DNA from: Limnothrix sp. CACIAM 69d | Lineage (GTDB): Bacteria > Cyanobacteriota > Cyanobacteriia > CACIAM-69d | Direction of reading: 5' to 3' | Length of the DNA: 39,800 nt | Assembly (NCBI GenBank): GCA_001913845.2 | Contig: MKGP02000084.1 | Span: 1 to 39,800, forward strand | Part shown: positions 33,193-39,800 of the stretch, piece after piece | Layout: the number at the start of each line of letters is the position of its first letter | Numbering within the stretch: position 1 is the stretch's first letter | The notes under the pieces: generated by a model | The model's input: only the letters and a program-made list of their open reading frames with translations | Database searches by the model: none | Told to the model about the DNA's origin: nothing | Translations under genes and position numbers: made by a program

Positions 33193-33547
33193 GAGGTTCT
33201 GAATCCTGAATGAATGGCCAATCCTAGAACGGGGCTGCCCTAATTCATAGGGTCAAGGTTGCGGGGTGAATCGTCATAACAAGGGGCTTAAGCCCCTTGT
33301 CCCCCACGATCCGCTAACGGGGGCTTAAGTCCCTTGTCCCCCACGGTCCGCTAACGGGGGCTTAAGCCCCTTGCCCCCCACGATCCGCTAACGGCCGATC
33401 TGGGGTTTCGTGCTCAACGACGACAGCCCCTAAACCCCTTGCTGCCTAACAGTTTGGCGATGGCAACCGTTATTCCCTTGCTCCCTGATGATCGGGCGGG
33501 GGCAACAGTCATGGGGCTTGATCTCTCAAAATCAGCTTGCCGTGCCA
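33193..33547. repeat. Repeat-rich spacer: dispersed repeat copy 3 with three 37-bp tandem units
   Basis: Three head-to-tail units of exactly 37 bases begin at 33287, 33324 and 33361 (each starts CTTAAG and ends GCTAACGG...). They are preceded by the palindrome AAGGGGCTTAAGCCCCTT. At the left edge GGCTGCCCTAATTCATAGGG (33233-33252) matches the start of copies 1 and 2. At the right (about 33428-33470) GTTAGGCAGCAAGGGG occurs on the opposite strand. The spacer is therefore a compound of direct and inverted pieces of one family. There is no spacer between units, so it is not a CRISPR array. No gene seen. Confidence 0.82.
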
Positions 33548-34873
33548 CTAGAACGGGGCTTGGCCGGTGAAATTCCCCGGCGGTGAATAGCGACAAACCA
33601 AGGTGTCGTTACCACCGCCCGAGGCCAGACCGCAGCCCACTTGCGTCGTGTTGCGCCAAACGATTTGGGTGTAGTGTCCCACATCGGCCCAATTGCCGGT
33701 GGTGCTGACGTTGGGGAAAATTCCCTGCTTGAAGAACCGCTTTTCGGCTCCCCATAGGTCAACCAACGCTTTGGCGGGATAGGCCCCACTGGTTCCTCGG
33801 GCTAAATTTTCGCCCTGGCCAGTGTTTTGGGCATGGTTAAAGGCTCCGGTGGATGCCAATTGGTTTGCCCAGGCCTGGGCATCCCTGGCCAAGGAGTCTG
33901 ACCAAGTGAGAGGGGCAACGCCCACAGCCGATCGATAGCTGTTGTGGGTGGTGAGGATGTCGTTCGTGAAGGTGCTGGTTCCGCCGCCGCTGGTTCCGCC
34001 GCCGTTGGTAGTAGTACCGGCCGCGCGGGCCACAGCATCGGGGGCAGCCCCCAAAAAGAAGGCAATTTCTTGGCCGGCCGCATTGGTCACCAAGGTGCCG
34101 GTGATGGAGCCGTCGCCGTCGGGATCAATGTCCACGCCCACGGTGCTCTGGATCGTTTGGCGAATGGTGGCGGCGGTGGCATTGGCAGGCAGGGTTAAAC
34201 CCGGAGGCAAAATGCCGCTGCTGCCTTGCAGGAGGGTGACCAAGAAGCTGAGGGAATAGCTGGTGGTTTGGAAGCGCATATCGCTGGCACTCAGATTGTT
34301 GAGTTGTAGGCGATCGACCGTGGGATCAAAATCCAACACCACGTCCACATTGCTGAGACCGGTGGCATCGCCCCGCAGGCTGAAGGTATCGGTTCCTGCG
34401 CTGCCGATCAGCACATCGCTGCCCAAATCGCCGCTCAGGAAATCATTGCCCGCACCGCCCAGGAGCAGATCAGCATCGCGCCCTCCCACTAGGGTATCGT
34501 TGCCATCGCCACCCGCGACCCAATCGTTACCCAAGTTCCCAGCCACAAGGTCATCCCCCAGCCCGCCATTGAGGTCGTCTTGGTCGCGACCGCCTAGCAA
34601 GCTGTCATTTCCACCGTTGCCCCGCAGTCGATCGTTGCCCGTGTTGCCATAGATAAAATCGCCCCCTTCAGACCCTTGAACGCTGTCTGCACCTTCCAGG
34701 GCCCGTAGACCTTGGGGGGCGGTGGCGAGCAGGTTGGCCGGAACGGTGTAGTTATCGTTACCGGTACTCAGATCAAAAAATCCTTCGGGAGAAAGACCAG
34801 CCATAGCTAGGAACACCAGGGGAATGGAGGATTGGGATTGGGGCGATCGAGTCGGTGTGGGTGCTTGAGCCAA
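33548..34873 (-). CDS. RTX-repeat protein fused to a C-terminal CAP/SCP domain
   Basis: A 441-residue protein, probably extracellular. Residues about 60-165 are RTX calcium-binding nonapeptides of the GGxGNDxLxGG kind (for example GNTGNDRLRGNGGNDSLLGG and GGDGNDTLVGG). A segment with an EF-hand-like DPDGDGS follows at about 247-253, then a Gly/Thr linker. Residues 305-441 are a CAP/PR-1 domain: THNSYRSAVGVAPLTWS, FNHAQNTGQGENLARG, GHYTQIVWRNTTQVGCG and a final CRYSPPGNF. These include the His and Glu residues of the CAP cavity. No classical signal peptide is seen; RTX repeats usually go with type I secretion. The start is TTG 34873 or ATG 34804; neither has a clear ribosome binding site. Confidence 0.88.
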   Translation of the reverse strand: MAQAPTPTRSPQSQSSIPLVFLAMAGLSPEGFFDLSTGNDNYTVPANLLATAPQGLRALEGADSVQGSEGGDFIYGNTGNDRLRGNGGNDSLLGGRDQDDLNGGLGDDLVAGNLGNDWVAGGDGNDTLVGGRDADLLLGGAGNDFLSGDLGSDVLIGSAGTDTFSLRGDATGLSNVDVVLDFDPTVDRLQLNNLSASDMRFQTTSYSLSFLVTLLQGSSGILPPGLTLPANATAATIRQTIQSTVGVDIDPDGDGSITGTLVTNAAGQEIAFFLGAAPDAVARAAGTTTNGGGTSGGGTSTFTNDILTTHNSYRSAVGVAPLTWSDSLARDAQAWANQLASTGAFNHAQNTGQGENLARGTSGAYPAKALVDLWGAEKRFFKQGIFPNVSTTGNWADVGHYTQIVWRNTTQVGCGLASGGGNDTLVCRYSPPGNFTGQAPF

Positions 34874-34947
34874 ATCAACTCAGCCATTAACCCAGCGATC
34901 GACCTAACCCCAAGGCCAACATACCCAGGAAATCCCCAAGAATCAGG

Positions 34948-36426
34948 TTAGGAACGCACATCGATCGACCCGTCGGGCCAAAAAACCACTCGGAACTGAG
35001 CCAAGGGAGCCAGTTGCACCTTGCCGTTGTCGCCTTTGATGGCGCTGGCGGCCGGGTTCAGCAATGGGCCCAGGGGGAAGGGTTTTTGGGCCGCATTGCG
35101 ATTGGCGGGATCCGCCTCCACCGCAAGGCCAGCGGCATTGGTGCGCACGTCATACATCAGGGGCATACTGGGCGCAGATTGACCCTGCCAGGCGGTTCGC
35201 AAGCTCTTTTCGAGCTGGGCGCGGGCAGTTTCACGGGCGATCGCGTCGCTGAGGCTGGGGTTCTGAATTTGGTTGACAGCGGCATTGCTGGCGTTCACCG
35301 ATTTCATGGGGATCACTTGCACCCCCTGGGCAGCGCTGAAGGAGACCTGGAAGGTGGCTAGGGGTTCCCCGGTGTTAGCCCGATCGAGGGGCTTAAACAG
35401 CAATTTGGGCAACGGGGTACGGGCGATCGCCTCTTGGGCCATGGCGTTTTCTGGCAAATAGCCCACGATCGAACCATCCTCGCCCACGCTCACTCGGTAG
35501 TTCAGGGTCAGGGCCAAATTCTGACGATCGGTCCAAGCCTGATCCAACTGGCCGAGGAGATACCGCTCCAAGGCTGCCAACTGTTTGGGATCCGTCACCG
35601 GCTTGGCGGGAGTCAACAGCGTATCAGCTCCCTCTCCAGCCAAGGGCGAGGGCACTGGCACCGATGAGGGGGGAATGGCTGCGCTCGTGCTGGCTGGGGA
35701 TGCCGCCGGGAGCGATCGGGTTTGGGGCTGAGGTTTCGTGGGGCTGGGTGCAGTGGCCGGTGAGGGCGAGGGCAAGGCCGACTGATTTTGAGGCGTGGGT
35801 GTGGGCGTGGGTCGCAACAAATCCTTGGGTTGTTGCACCTTGGGCACAGGCAACATGAACAACAACCCCGCCGCCACGGCCAACCCGGACGCGCCCAAGG
35901 CCACGGGAGCCGCCCGTTGCACCAGCGGTTCCGCCTGCACCAAGTCATGGCGAGACACCGGAGAGAACACCTGCTGGATGTCGGGCAAGGTTTTGGGATC
36001 GCCGTAGAACTGGTCGATCGTTTCCACCAAGTCAAACAGTTGCAGCGGGGTCAGCAACAGCTCGATCGGCTGCGGTGGGCCATCGCCGGGCCCCTCCGGA
36101 TTCGGCGGCGGCATCACCAACAATCGATGTTTGCCCCCATCGGCCGGCACAACCGCCACATTGGGCTGACTGGGATCGATCGCTGTGGGTAACTGGGGCG
36201 ATTGAATGCCGCTGAAGCAACCCTGGGCGTATTGACTCACCACCTGGGCAAACCGCTCAAAAAAGCTGCGATCGCACAAAAATCCCCGGCCGTGGGCAGG
36301 AAACTGACAATTCACCGTCAACAGCACCGATAAAGTCGGTCTTGCTTCCCCCACCTCTGCCAATGAATCCATGCCCTCCAGGGTCAGGACACAATTGGGC
36401 AAGCTGTACTGTCGTTGAATTGTCAC
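34948..36426 (-). CDS. DUF4335-type protein
   Basis: A 492-residue cyanobacterial protein. The N-terminal part (1-170, starting TIQRQYSLPNCVLTLEGM) matches what I recall of DUF4335. A single transmembrane helix lies at about 173-194 (PVALGASGLAVAAGLLFMLP). A Pro/Ser/Thr-rich linker covers about 200-270. The C-terminal region (about 280-492) begins LAALERYLLGQLDQAW and ends FRVVFWPDGSIDVRS. Function unknown. Its ATG overlaps the stop of the DUF3038 gene by four bases, and the two families are regularly paired in cyanobacteria as I recall, so they probably act together at a membrane. Confidence 0.85.
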   Translation of the reverse strand: MTIQRQYSLPNCVLTLEGMDSLAEVGEARPTLSVLLTVNCQFPAHGRGFLCDRSFFERFAQVVSQYAQGCFSGIQSPQLPTAIDPSQPNVAVVPADGGKHRLLVMPPPNPEGPGDGPPQPIELLLTPLQLFDLVETIDQFYGDPKTLPDIQQVFSPVSRHDLVQAEPLVQRAAPVALGASGLAVAAGLLFMLPVPKVQQPKDLLRPTPTPTPQNQSALPSPSPATAPSPTKPQPQTRSLPAASPASTSAAIPPSSVPVPSPLAGEGADTLLTPAKPVTDPKQLAALERYLLGQLDQAWTDRQNLALTLNYRVSVGEDGSIVGYLPENAMAQEAIARTPLPKLLFKPLDRANTGEPLATFQVSFSAAQGVQVIPMKSVNASNAAVNQIQNPSLSDAIARETARAQLEKSLRTAWQGQSAPSMPLMYDVRTNAAGLAVEADPANRNAAQKPFPLGPLLNPAASAIKGDNGKVQLAPLAQFRVVFWPDGSIDVRS

Positions 36427-37064
36427 GCCACTTCTCCGTCAAACAAACTGATCCAAAAGCGTTCCAGCCCCGCCGTTGACGAACAGTACAGTAACTGTTC
36501 CAGTAAGCGGAGGGCCAGGGTATTCAGGGCCTCGTCGGTGTTGTAAACCGTCACGGCCGATCGGCGTGGATTCATCCGGGCCCGGAAGTGGGCCCGAAAC
36601 CGCTCCAGATAATCCGCCAGCCGAAAATGGTGCTCGAAGGATAGATCCTGCTCCTCCAGCCGCTCGCAAGCCAGAAGTAATTGCCGAATCAGCACCGTCA
36701 GCCGCTTGGCCAAATAAACCACAATCGTGGTCAGGGCCTTGGCCTCATTCAAGCTGAGGGGCCGCCGTTGCACCGCCCGCCGCAAAGGATTCGTGGCTCG
36801 CAGTCGCCACAGATTAACCTTTGTGCCAACCACGCTCGTGATTCCCAGCTCTTGGGCACAGTAAAGAATGGCCTCAGACCCGCTGAGATCGAGGGCTTCG
36901 ATCGCCAGGAGCATCAAGTCCAGTTGTTGGCGGGCCCGCCGGGGACATTCGCCATCTTTCACGGGCGGGTTGGGCAACCGCTCCAAAATCGGCGGGATCT
37001 CCGGTGAATCTGCGGAAACAGGCGATCGATCGGCAAACATTGCACTCGAAGAAGTCATCGGCAC
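36423..37064 (-). CDS. DUF3038-type protein
   Basis: A 213-residue, mostly helical soluble protein. The central part (CPRRARQQLDLMLLAIEALD, about 40-59; SEAILYCAQELG; VNLWRLRATNPLRR) fits the cyanobacterial DUF3038 family. The C-terminal half is Leu/Arg-rich with LADYLERFRAHFRARMNPRR and ends LERFWISLFDGEVA. Function unknown. It is the first gene of a translationally coupled pair (stop/start overlap ATGA) with the DUF4335 gene. It diverges from apt across a 363-base region. Confidence 0.85.
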   Translation of the reverse strand: MPMTSSSAMFADRSPVSADSPEIPPILERLPNPPVKDGECPRRARQQLDLMLLAIEALDLSGSEAILYCAQELGITSVVGTKVNLWRLRATNPLRRAVQRRPLSLNEAKALTTIVVYLAKRLTVLIRQLLLACERLEEQDLSFEHHFRLADYLERFRAHFRARMNPRRSAVTVYNTDEALNTLALRLLEQLLYCSSTAGLERFWISLFDGEVA

Positions 37065-37427
37065 AGAATCACATCAGCAATTCAATGAAACCATTGATTA
37101 GAAAATCATTGCGATCCATCGGTCAATCCGTCCAATTGTCCTTGTGGGGTCTGGGGGACAATCTTGCCCAAACGAAGACCCCAGGGATCTGGGGCGATCG
37201 GGGAGGATCCGGCAGCCTGTGCCACTTGGACGATCGTACCCATTGAAGCATCCTGCAATCATCCAACATCCTGCAATCATCCCAAAATCATTCCTTAACC
37301 ACCTCCCACCGGACGATCGGCTGCAAAATTCAGCCCCGCGATTCAGCGATACTGATTCCGCACTGATGCCACCGAATGATCCCCACCAGTTTAAGCAGTT
37401 TTAAGTAATTTCCTGGAGAAAACCCCA
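37065..37427. promoter_or_regulatory. Divergent promoter region of DUF3038 gene and apt, with 16-bp direct repeat
   Basis: No gene seen. An exact 16-base direct repeat, CATCCTGCAATCATCC, occurs at 37249-37264 and 37267-37282 (18-base period), roughly midway between the two start codons. It could be a binding site for a regulator or one more of the short tandem duplications seen elsewhere in the window. Confidence 0.45.
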
Positions 37428-37964
37428 ATGACCCAGCCCCAATCCCAGCCGACGGATTTGCATCGTCTGGTTCGTGCTATTCCTGATTTTCCACAGCCCG
37501 GAATTGTTTTCCGAGATATTACAACCCTGCTGCGCGATCGGGATGGTTTGCAACAGGCCGTGGATCACCTACACGATCGCTGTCATGACCTGCGCCCGGA
37601 TTTTGTGGCCGGCATCGAAGCGCGCGGGTTTCTGTTTGGCCCGGCCTTGGCGTTGGCCTTGGGCGTGGGCTTTGTGCCCCTGCGCAAACCGGGCAAACTC
37701 CCCGCCGCCACCCATGGCGTGGAATATGACTTGGAATATGGGCGCGATCGCCTGGAAATTCACCAAGATGCGATCAGCCCCGGTTCACGGGTCTTGGTGG
37801 TGGATGACGTAATCGCCACCGGGGGCACGGCTGCCGCCGCTGGGCAACTGATCCAGCAAATTGAAGCAACCCTAGTGGGCTATGGCTTTTTGATTGAACT
37901 CCAAGACCTGAAGGGGCGCGATCGCCTGCCCGACGTGCCGGTTCGATCGGTGCTGGTTTATTGA
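37428..37964 (+). CDS. apt: Adenine phosphoribosyltransferase
   Basis: Apt makes AMP from adenine and PRPP in purine salvage, in the cytoplasm. The 178-residue product shows the type I phosphoribosyltransferase PRPP loop [18 protein letters not shown] (about 122-139). The family segments [20 protein letters not shown] (13-32) and [14 protein letters not shown] also fit Apt closely, as does the C-terminal [15 protein letters not shown] 37428 is preceded by GGAG (37415-37418) at nine bases. It stands alone in its direction. Confidence 0.96.
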   Translation: MTQPQSQPTDLHRLVRAIPDFPQPGIVFRDITTLLRDRDGLQQAVDHLHDRCHDLRPDFVAGIEARGFLFGPALALALGVGFVPLRKPGKLPAATHGVEYDLEYGRDRLEIHQDAISPGSRVLVVDDVIATGGTAAAAGQLIQQIEATLVGYGFLIELQDLKGRDRLPDVPVRSVLVY

Positions 37965-38592
37965 TCAACCCGCTGAACCGCTTTTCGATCGACCTGTTGA
38001 CTAGCTATTTAATCAGCGATAGTTGGTTGAGTTAGCGATCGATTCGTTGATCCTTCGCTGATCTTTCGTTGATCTAAAGATATGGATTGGGTTTGACCGA
38101 TCAAGGCTCAGTCTACCGGGCGACTCTTGGGGACGCGTGATGATTCTCGGAGACTCGATCGAGATGCGTATTCACAGCCCTGTTCTCGCAATTTGCTCTG
38201 AAACAATTCATTTAGAGCTGCTTTTTCCGCAAACTCATTCTGTCCGATCAATTTGAGCATTGAATGTGTGATCGAGATCAACGATCTGTAGAGATCAGTC
38301 TCAGAAACCCTTGGTTAACCCATCCAAAGGCGTGATCCAGATCATTCATCGAAGCTGTCCGCAGAACTTCATCAACTCCTTAAGAACCATCTGCGCAACT
38401 TTATCCAGTCTTTACCTAATCGCCCTGGCCCTTCCCGTAGGATTGCAGGAGTAGCAGGTTAAGTCAGTCCAGTGCGCTCAAAACCCTGATGGCTGACCAG
38501 CGCCAAGCCAAGCGCGTCCTAGCTGGGTGCTCCTTGAAAACAAGCCCAAAATTTTTAGCCCAAGTTAGCTCAAGACTGTTGGAGTCGAAAAC
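37965..38592. other. Long spacer/leader upstream of the PEP-CTERM gene
   Basis: No gene seen. A three-unit 11-base repeat (CGTTGATCCTT-type) lies at 38045-38077. The last part must contain the promoter and ribosome binding site (GGAG at 38581-38584) of the next gene. A terminator for apt is not obvious. Confidence 0.45.
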
Positions 38593-39513
38593 ATGGTTGG
38601 ACTTTTCCCCAAACTGGTCGTAAGCGCCTCAATGGCCGCTGGCGTGGGGTTGTTTGCCGGAGCACCAGCCCTAGCCGCCAGCCTCCAAGGTGCCAGCACC
38701 ACCGGCAACATCCTGGTGTATTGCTCGAACGGCACCAACACCTTTCTGTGCGATAACAGCAACCTCGGCACTGCCCTGCAAGGGGATTTGACCGCGCCAG
38801 GTGGCAACGTCGAGCTATTCGCAGACAGCGAAACTGCACCCGGTCTAGCCAAGTTCCTGAGCGGTACCTACAGCACCCTCACTGGCACTCTGAATGGTCA
38901 AGCCATTGAGTTCCGAAGCCTGATTAAGTCCGACTGGACAGCCCAATTTACCCAAGCTTGGCTGACGGATGTGGCTGCCCAAAACGGCATTAGCAGCATT
39001 TTGACCGGTAATTTTCTGTCAGAGGCGGTTGGTTATTTCACCTCCAACACAACGGAAGCCAATGCCGCTTTGGCTAGGCTGAGTGACCCGAACGTCGCCT
39101 TCGTGAACCAAGACTTGGTAAGCGGGGTAGTTTCGGTGGGTCTGGCGGGTCACATGGACGTGACCAATATTGTGTCGGGGCTGATTGCCACCAGCAAAAC
39201 CCTGACGAATATTCAAAAAACTCAGTACGGTAACGTCATCAAAGCCCTGGGAACGCAAGGGGTGAAGCTGCAAGCTAGCGAGCTGGTGAAGGTGCTTTAC
39301 GACGGGCAAGAAACGGTTCGCTACGGTGGTCAGGGGATCGCTTCTGGCCAAGTGGAAGCGGGTGATGGCAAGTCCCACAACGGAACCTACCTGGTGCAGT
39401 TCCAAGGCAAGTTGCCGGAGCCGCCGGCCGCCACGCCGGAGCCGTCGTTGATGGTTGGTTTGGCTGCGGTGGGTAGCTGGGTTGCGCTGAAGCGTCGCCA
39501 AAGCCGCGCCTAA
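38593..39513 (+). CDS. PEP-CTERM-sorted secreted protein
   Basis: A 306-residue exported protein. A signal peptide (VGLFPKLVVSASMAAGVGLF, then AGAPALAA) is cleaved near residue 29. The body (30-270) is Ser/Thr/Asn-rich, with two Cys close together (YCSNGTNTFLC), and is not recognised, though it resembles a cyanobacterial PEP-CTERM family with LVYCSN...L-type starts. The C-terminus is a classical PEP-CTERM tail: TPEPS (281-285), a hydrophobic helix and KRRQSR. The exosortase system normally recognises and cleaves this tail to place proteins at the surface or in the exopolysaccharide layer. No exosortase gene is in the window. It has its own strong terminator. Confidence 0.88.
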   Translation: MVGLFPKLVVSASMAAGVGLFAGAPALAASLQGASTTGNILVYCSNGTNTFLCDNSNLGTALQGDLTAPGGNVELFADSETAPGLAKFLSGTYSTLTGTLNGQAIEFRSLIKSDWTAQFTQAWLTDVAAQNGISSILTGNFLSEAVGYFTSNTTEANAALARLSDPNVAFVNQDLVSGVVSVGLAGHMDVTNIVSGLIATSKTLTNIQKTQYGNVIKALGTQGVKLQASELVKVLYDGQETVRYGGQGIASGQVEAGDGKSHNGTYLVQFQGKLPEPPAATPEPSLMVGLAAVGSWVALKRRQSRA

Positions 39514-39551
39514 TTTGCCTCAGAAAGTCACTCTTGAAAATTGAGCTGCAA

Positions 39552-39597
39552 AATGGGGGGTGATGCCAAGTTCATGGCATCACCCCCCATTCGTTTT
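39552..39597 (+). terminator. Strong terminator of the PEP-CTERM gene
   Basis: A perfect 17-pair stem, AATGGGGGGTGATGCCA (39552-39568) with TGGCATCACCCCCCATT (39575-39591), has a six-base loop and is followed by CGTTTT. Confidence 0.85.
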
Positions 39598-39762
39598 GGG
39601 ACTTGTTTTGCGTCTGGTTTTGATTCTCAAGGATAAGCGATCGGGTCTGGGATCGCTGATTTTGACTGTGGTTGACAGTCTGAATTGAGAATTGATATCC
39701 TCCCCAGCCTAAAGAGGATTGAACAATAGACCTCTTGCATCAATCAAGACCCTCACCCTAAA

Positions 39763-39787
39763 TCCCTCTCCCAAGTCGGGAGAGGGA
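39763..39787. repeat. Palindromic intergenic repeat
   Basis: TCCCTCTCCC (39763-39772) pairs perfectly with GGGAGAGGGA (39778-39787) around AAGTC, within a CCCTCACCCTAAATCCCTC context. This type of palindrome recurs between genes in many cyanobacteria. A smaller hairpin, ATCCTC/GAGGAT, lies at 39697-39719 and may be a remnant of an IS200/IS605-type end. The repeat runs close to the window edge. Confidence 0.6.
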
Positions 39788-39800
39788 CTTGAAAATCAAC

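Noticed and set aside
33287..33397. 37-bp repeats that could suggest a CRISPR array
   Set aside because: The units are directly adjacent with no spacers, contain an internal palindrome, and occur as single copies elsewhere (7977-8013); no cas genes are nearby.

Overview
The window is chromosomal DNA from a cyanobacterium. The evidence is geranylgeranyl reductase (ChlP) of chlorophyll synthesis, the tiny cytochrome b6f subunits PetG and PetN, cytochrome cM, cyanobacteria-restricted families (DUF2555-, DUF3038-, DUF4335- and DUF4278-type proteins), and very frequent HIP1-like GCGATCGC/CGATCG octamers inside genes. I cannot name the genus from sequence alone; the moderately high GC and gene set would fit a filamentous Limnothrix/Pseudanabaena-like lineage, but that is a guess.

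Layout. 1-149 is the 3' end of an IS200/IS605 TnpB gene. 665-3492 is a photosynthesis block: chlP, petG (reverse), cytM and a small DUF2555-like protein. 3622-5731 holds a small membrane protein, a Nudix hydrolase and an alpha/beta hydrolase, all reverse. A 0.75 kb spacer follows that carries a 130 bp MITE with TAA target duplications. 6505-7767 is an M23 peptidase with an Asn-rich linker. 8046-10451 (reverse) contains an unassigned 44-residue membrane peptide, petN, a lumenal/secreted pentapeptide-repeat protein and a K+ channel with an RCK domain. 10642-15420 (reverse) contains an AddB-like iron-sulfur nuclease, a small acidic/basic protein and a 499-residue membrane protein. 15705-18293 has a GT-C type glycosyltransferase and a KirBac-like K+ channel. 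18793-20414 has a DUF4278 protein and smpB. 20758-24489 has a large TpsA-like exoprotein and a secreted cyanobacterial protein. 24604-29403 is an envelope block: murG overlapping a large membrane protein, then a second GT-C glycosyltransferase. tRNA-Thr(TGT) follows.

The most unusual locus is 29826-32257: a translationally coupled pair encoding (i) a fusion of an HsdR-N-like PD-(D/E)XK nuclease domain to a complete ParA ATPase and (ii) a ParB-like protein that keeps the ParB N-terminal fold signature but lacks the arginine-rich GxRR CTP-binding motif and ends in a SAP/Rho-N-like domain. It sits, with an aldose-1-epimerase-like gene, between tRNA-Thr and a repeat-rich spacer, and copies of the same repeat family lie on both sides. 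This is the best candidate for an undescribed system (DNA defence, plasmid interference or specialised segregation).

The rest of the window contains an RTX-CAP fusion protein, the overlapping DUF3038/DUF4335 pair, apt and a PEP-CTERM surface protein with a strong terminator. Many intergenic spacers carry short (11-18 bp) imperfect tandem duplications, which seems to be a habit of this genome.
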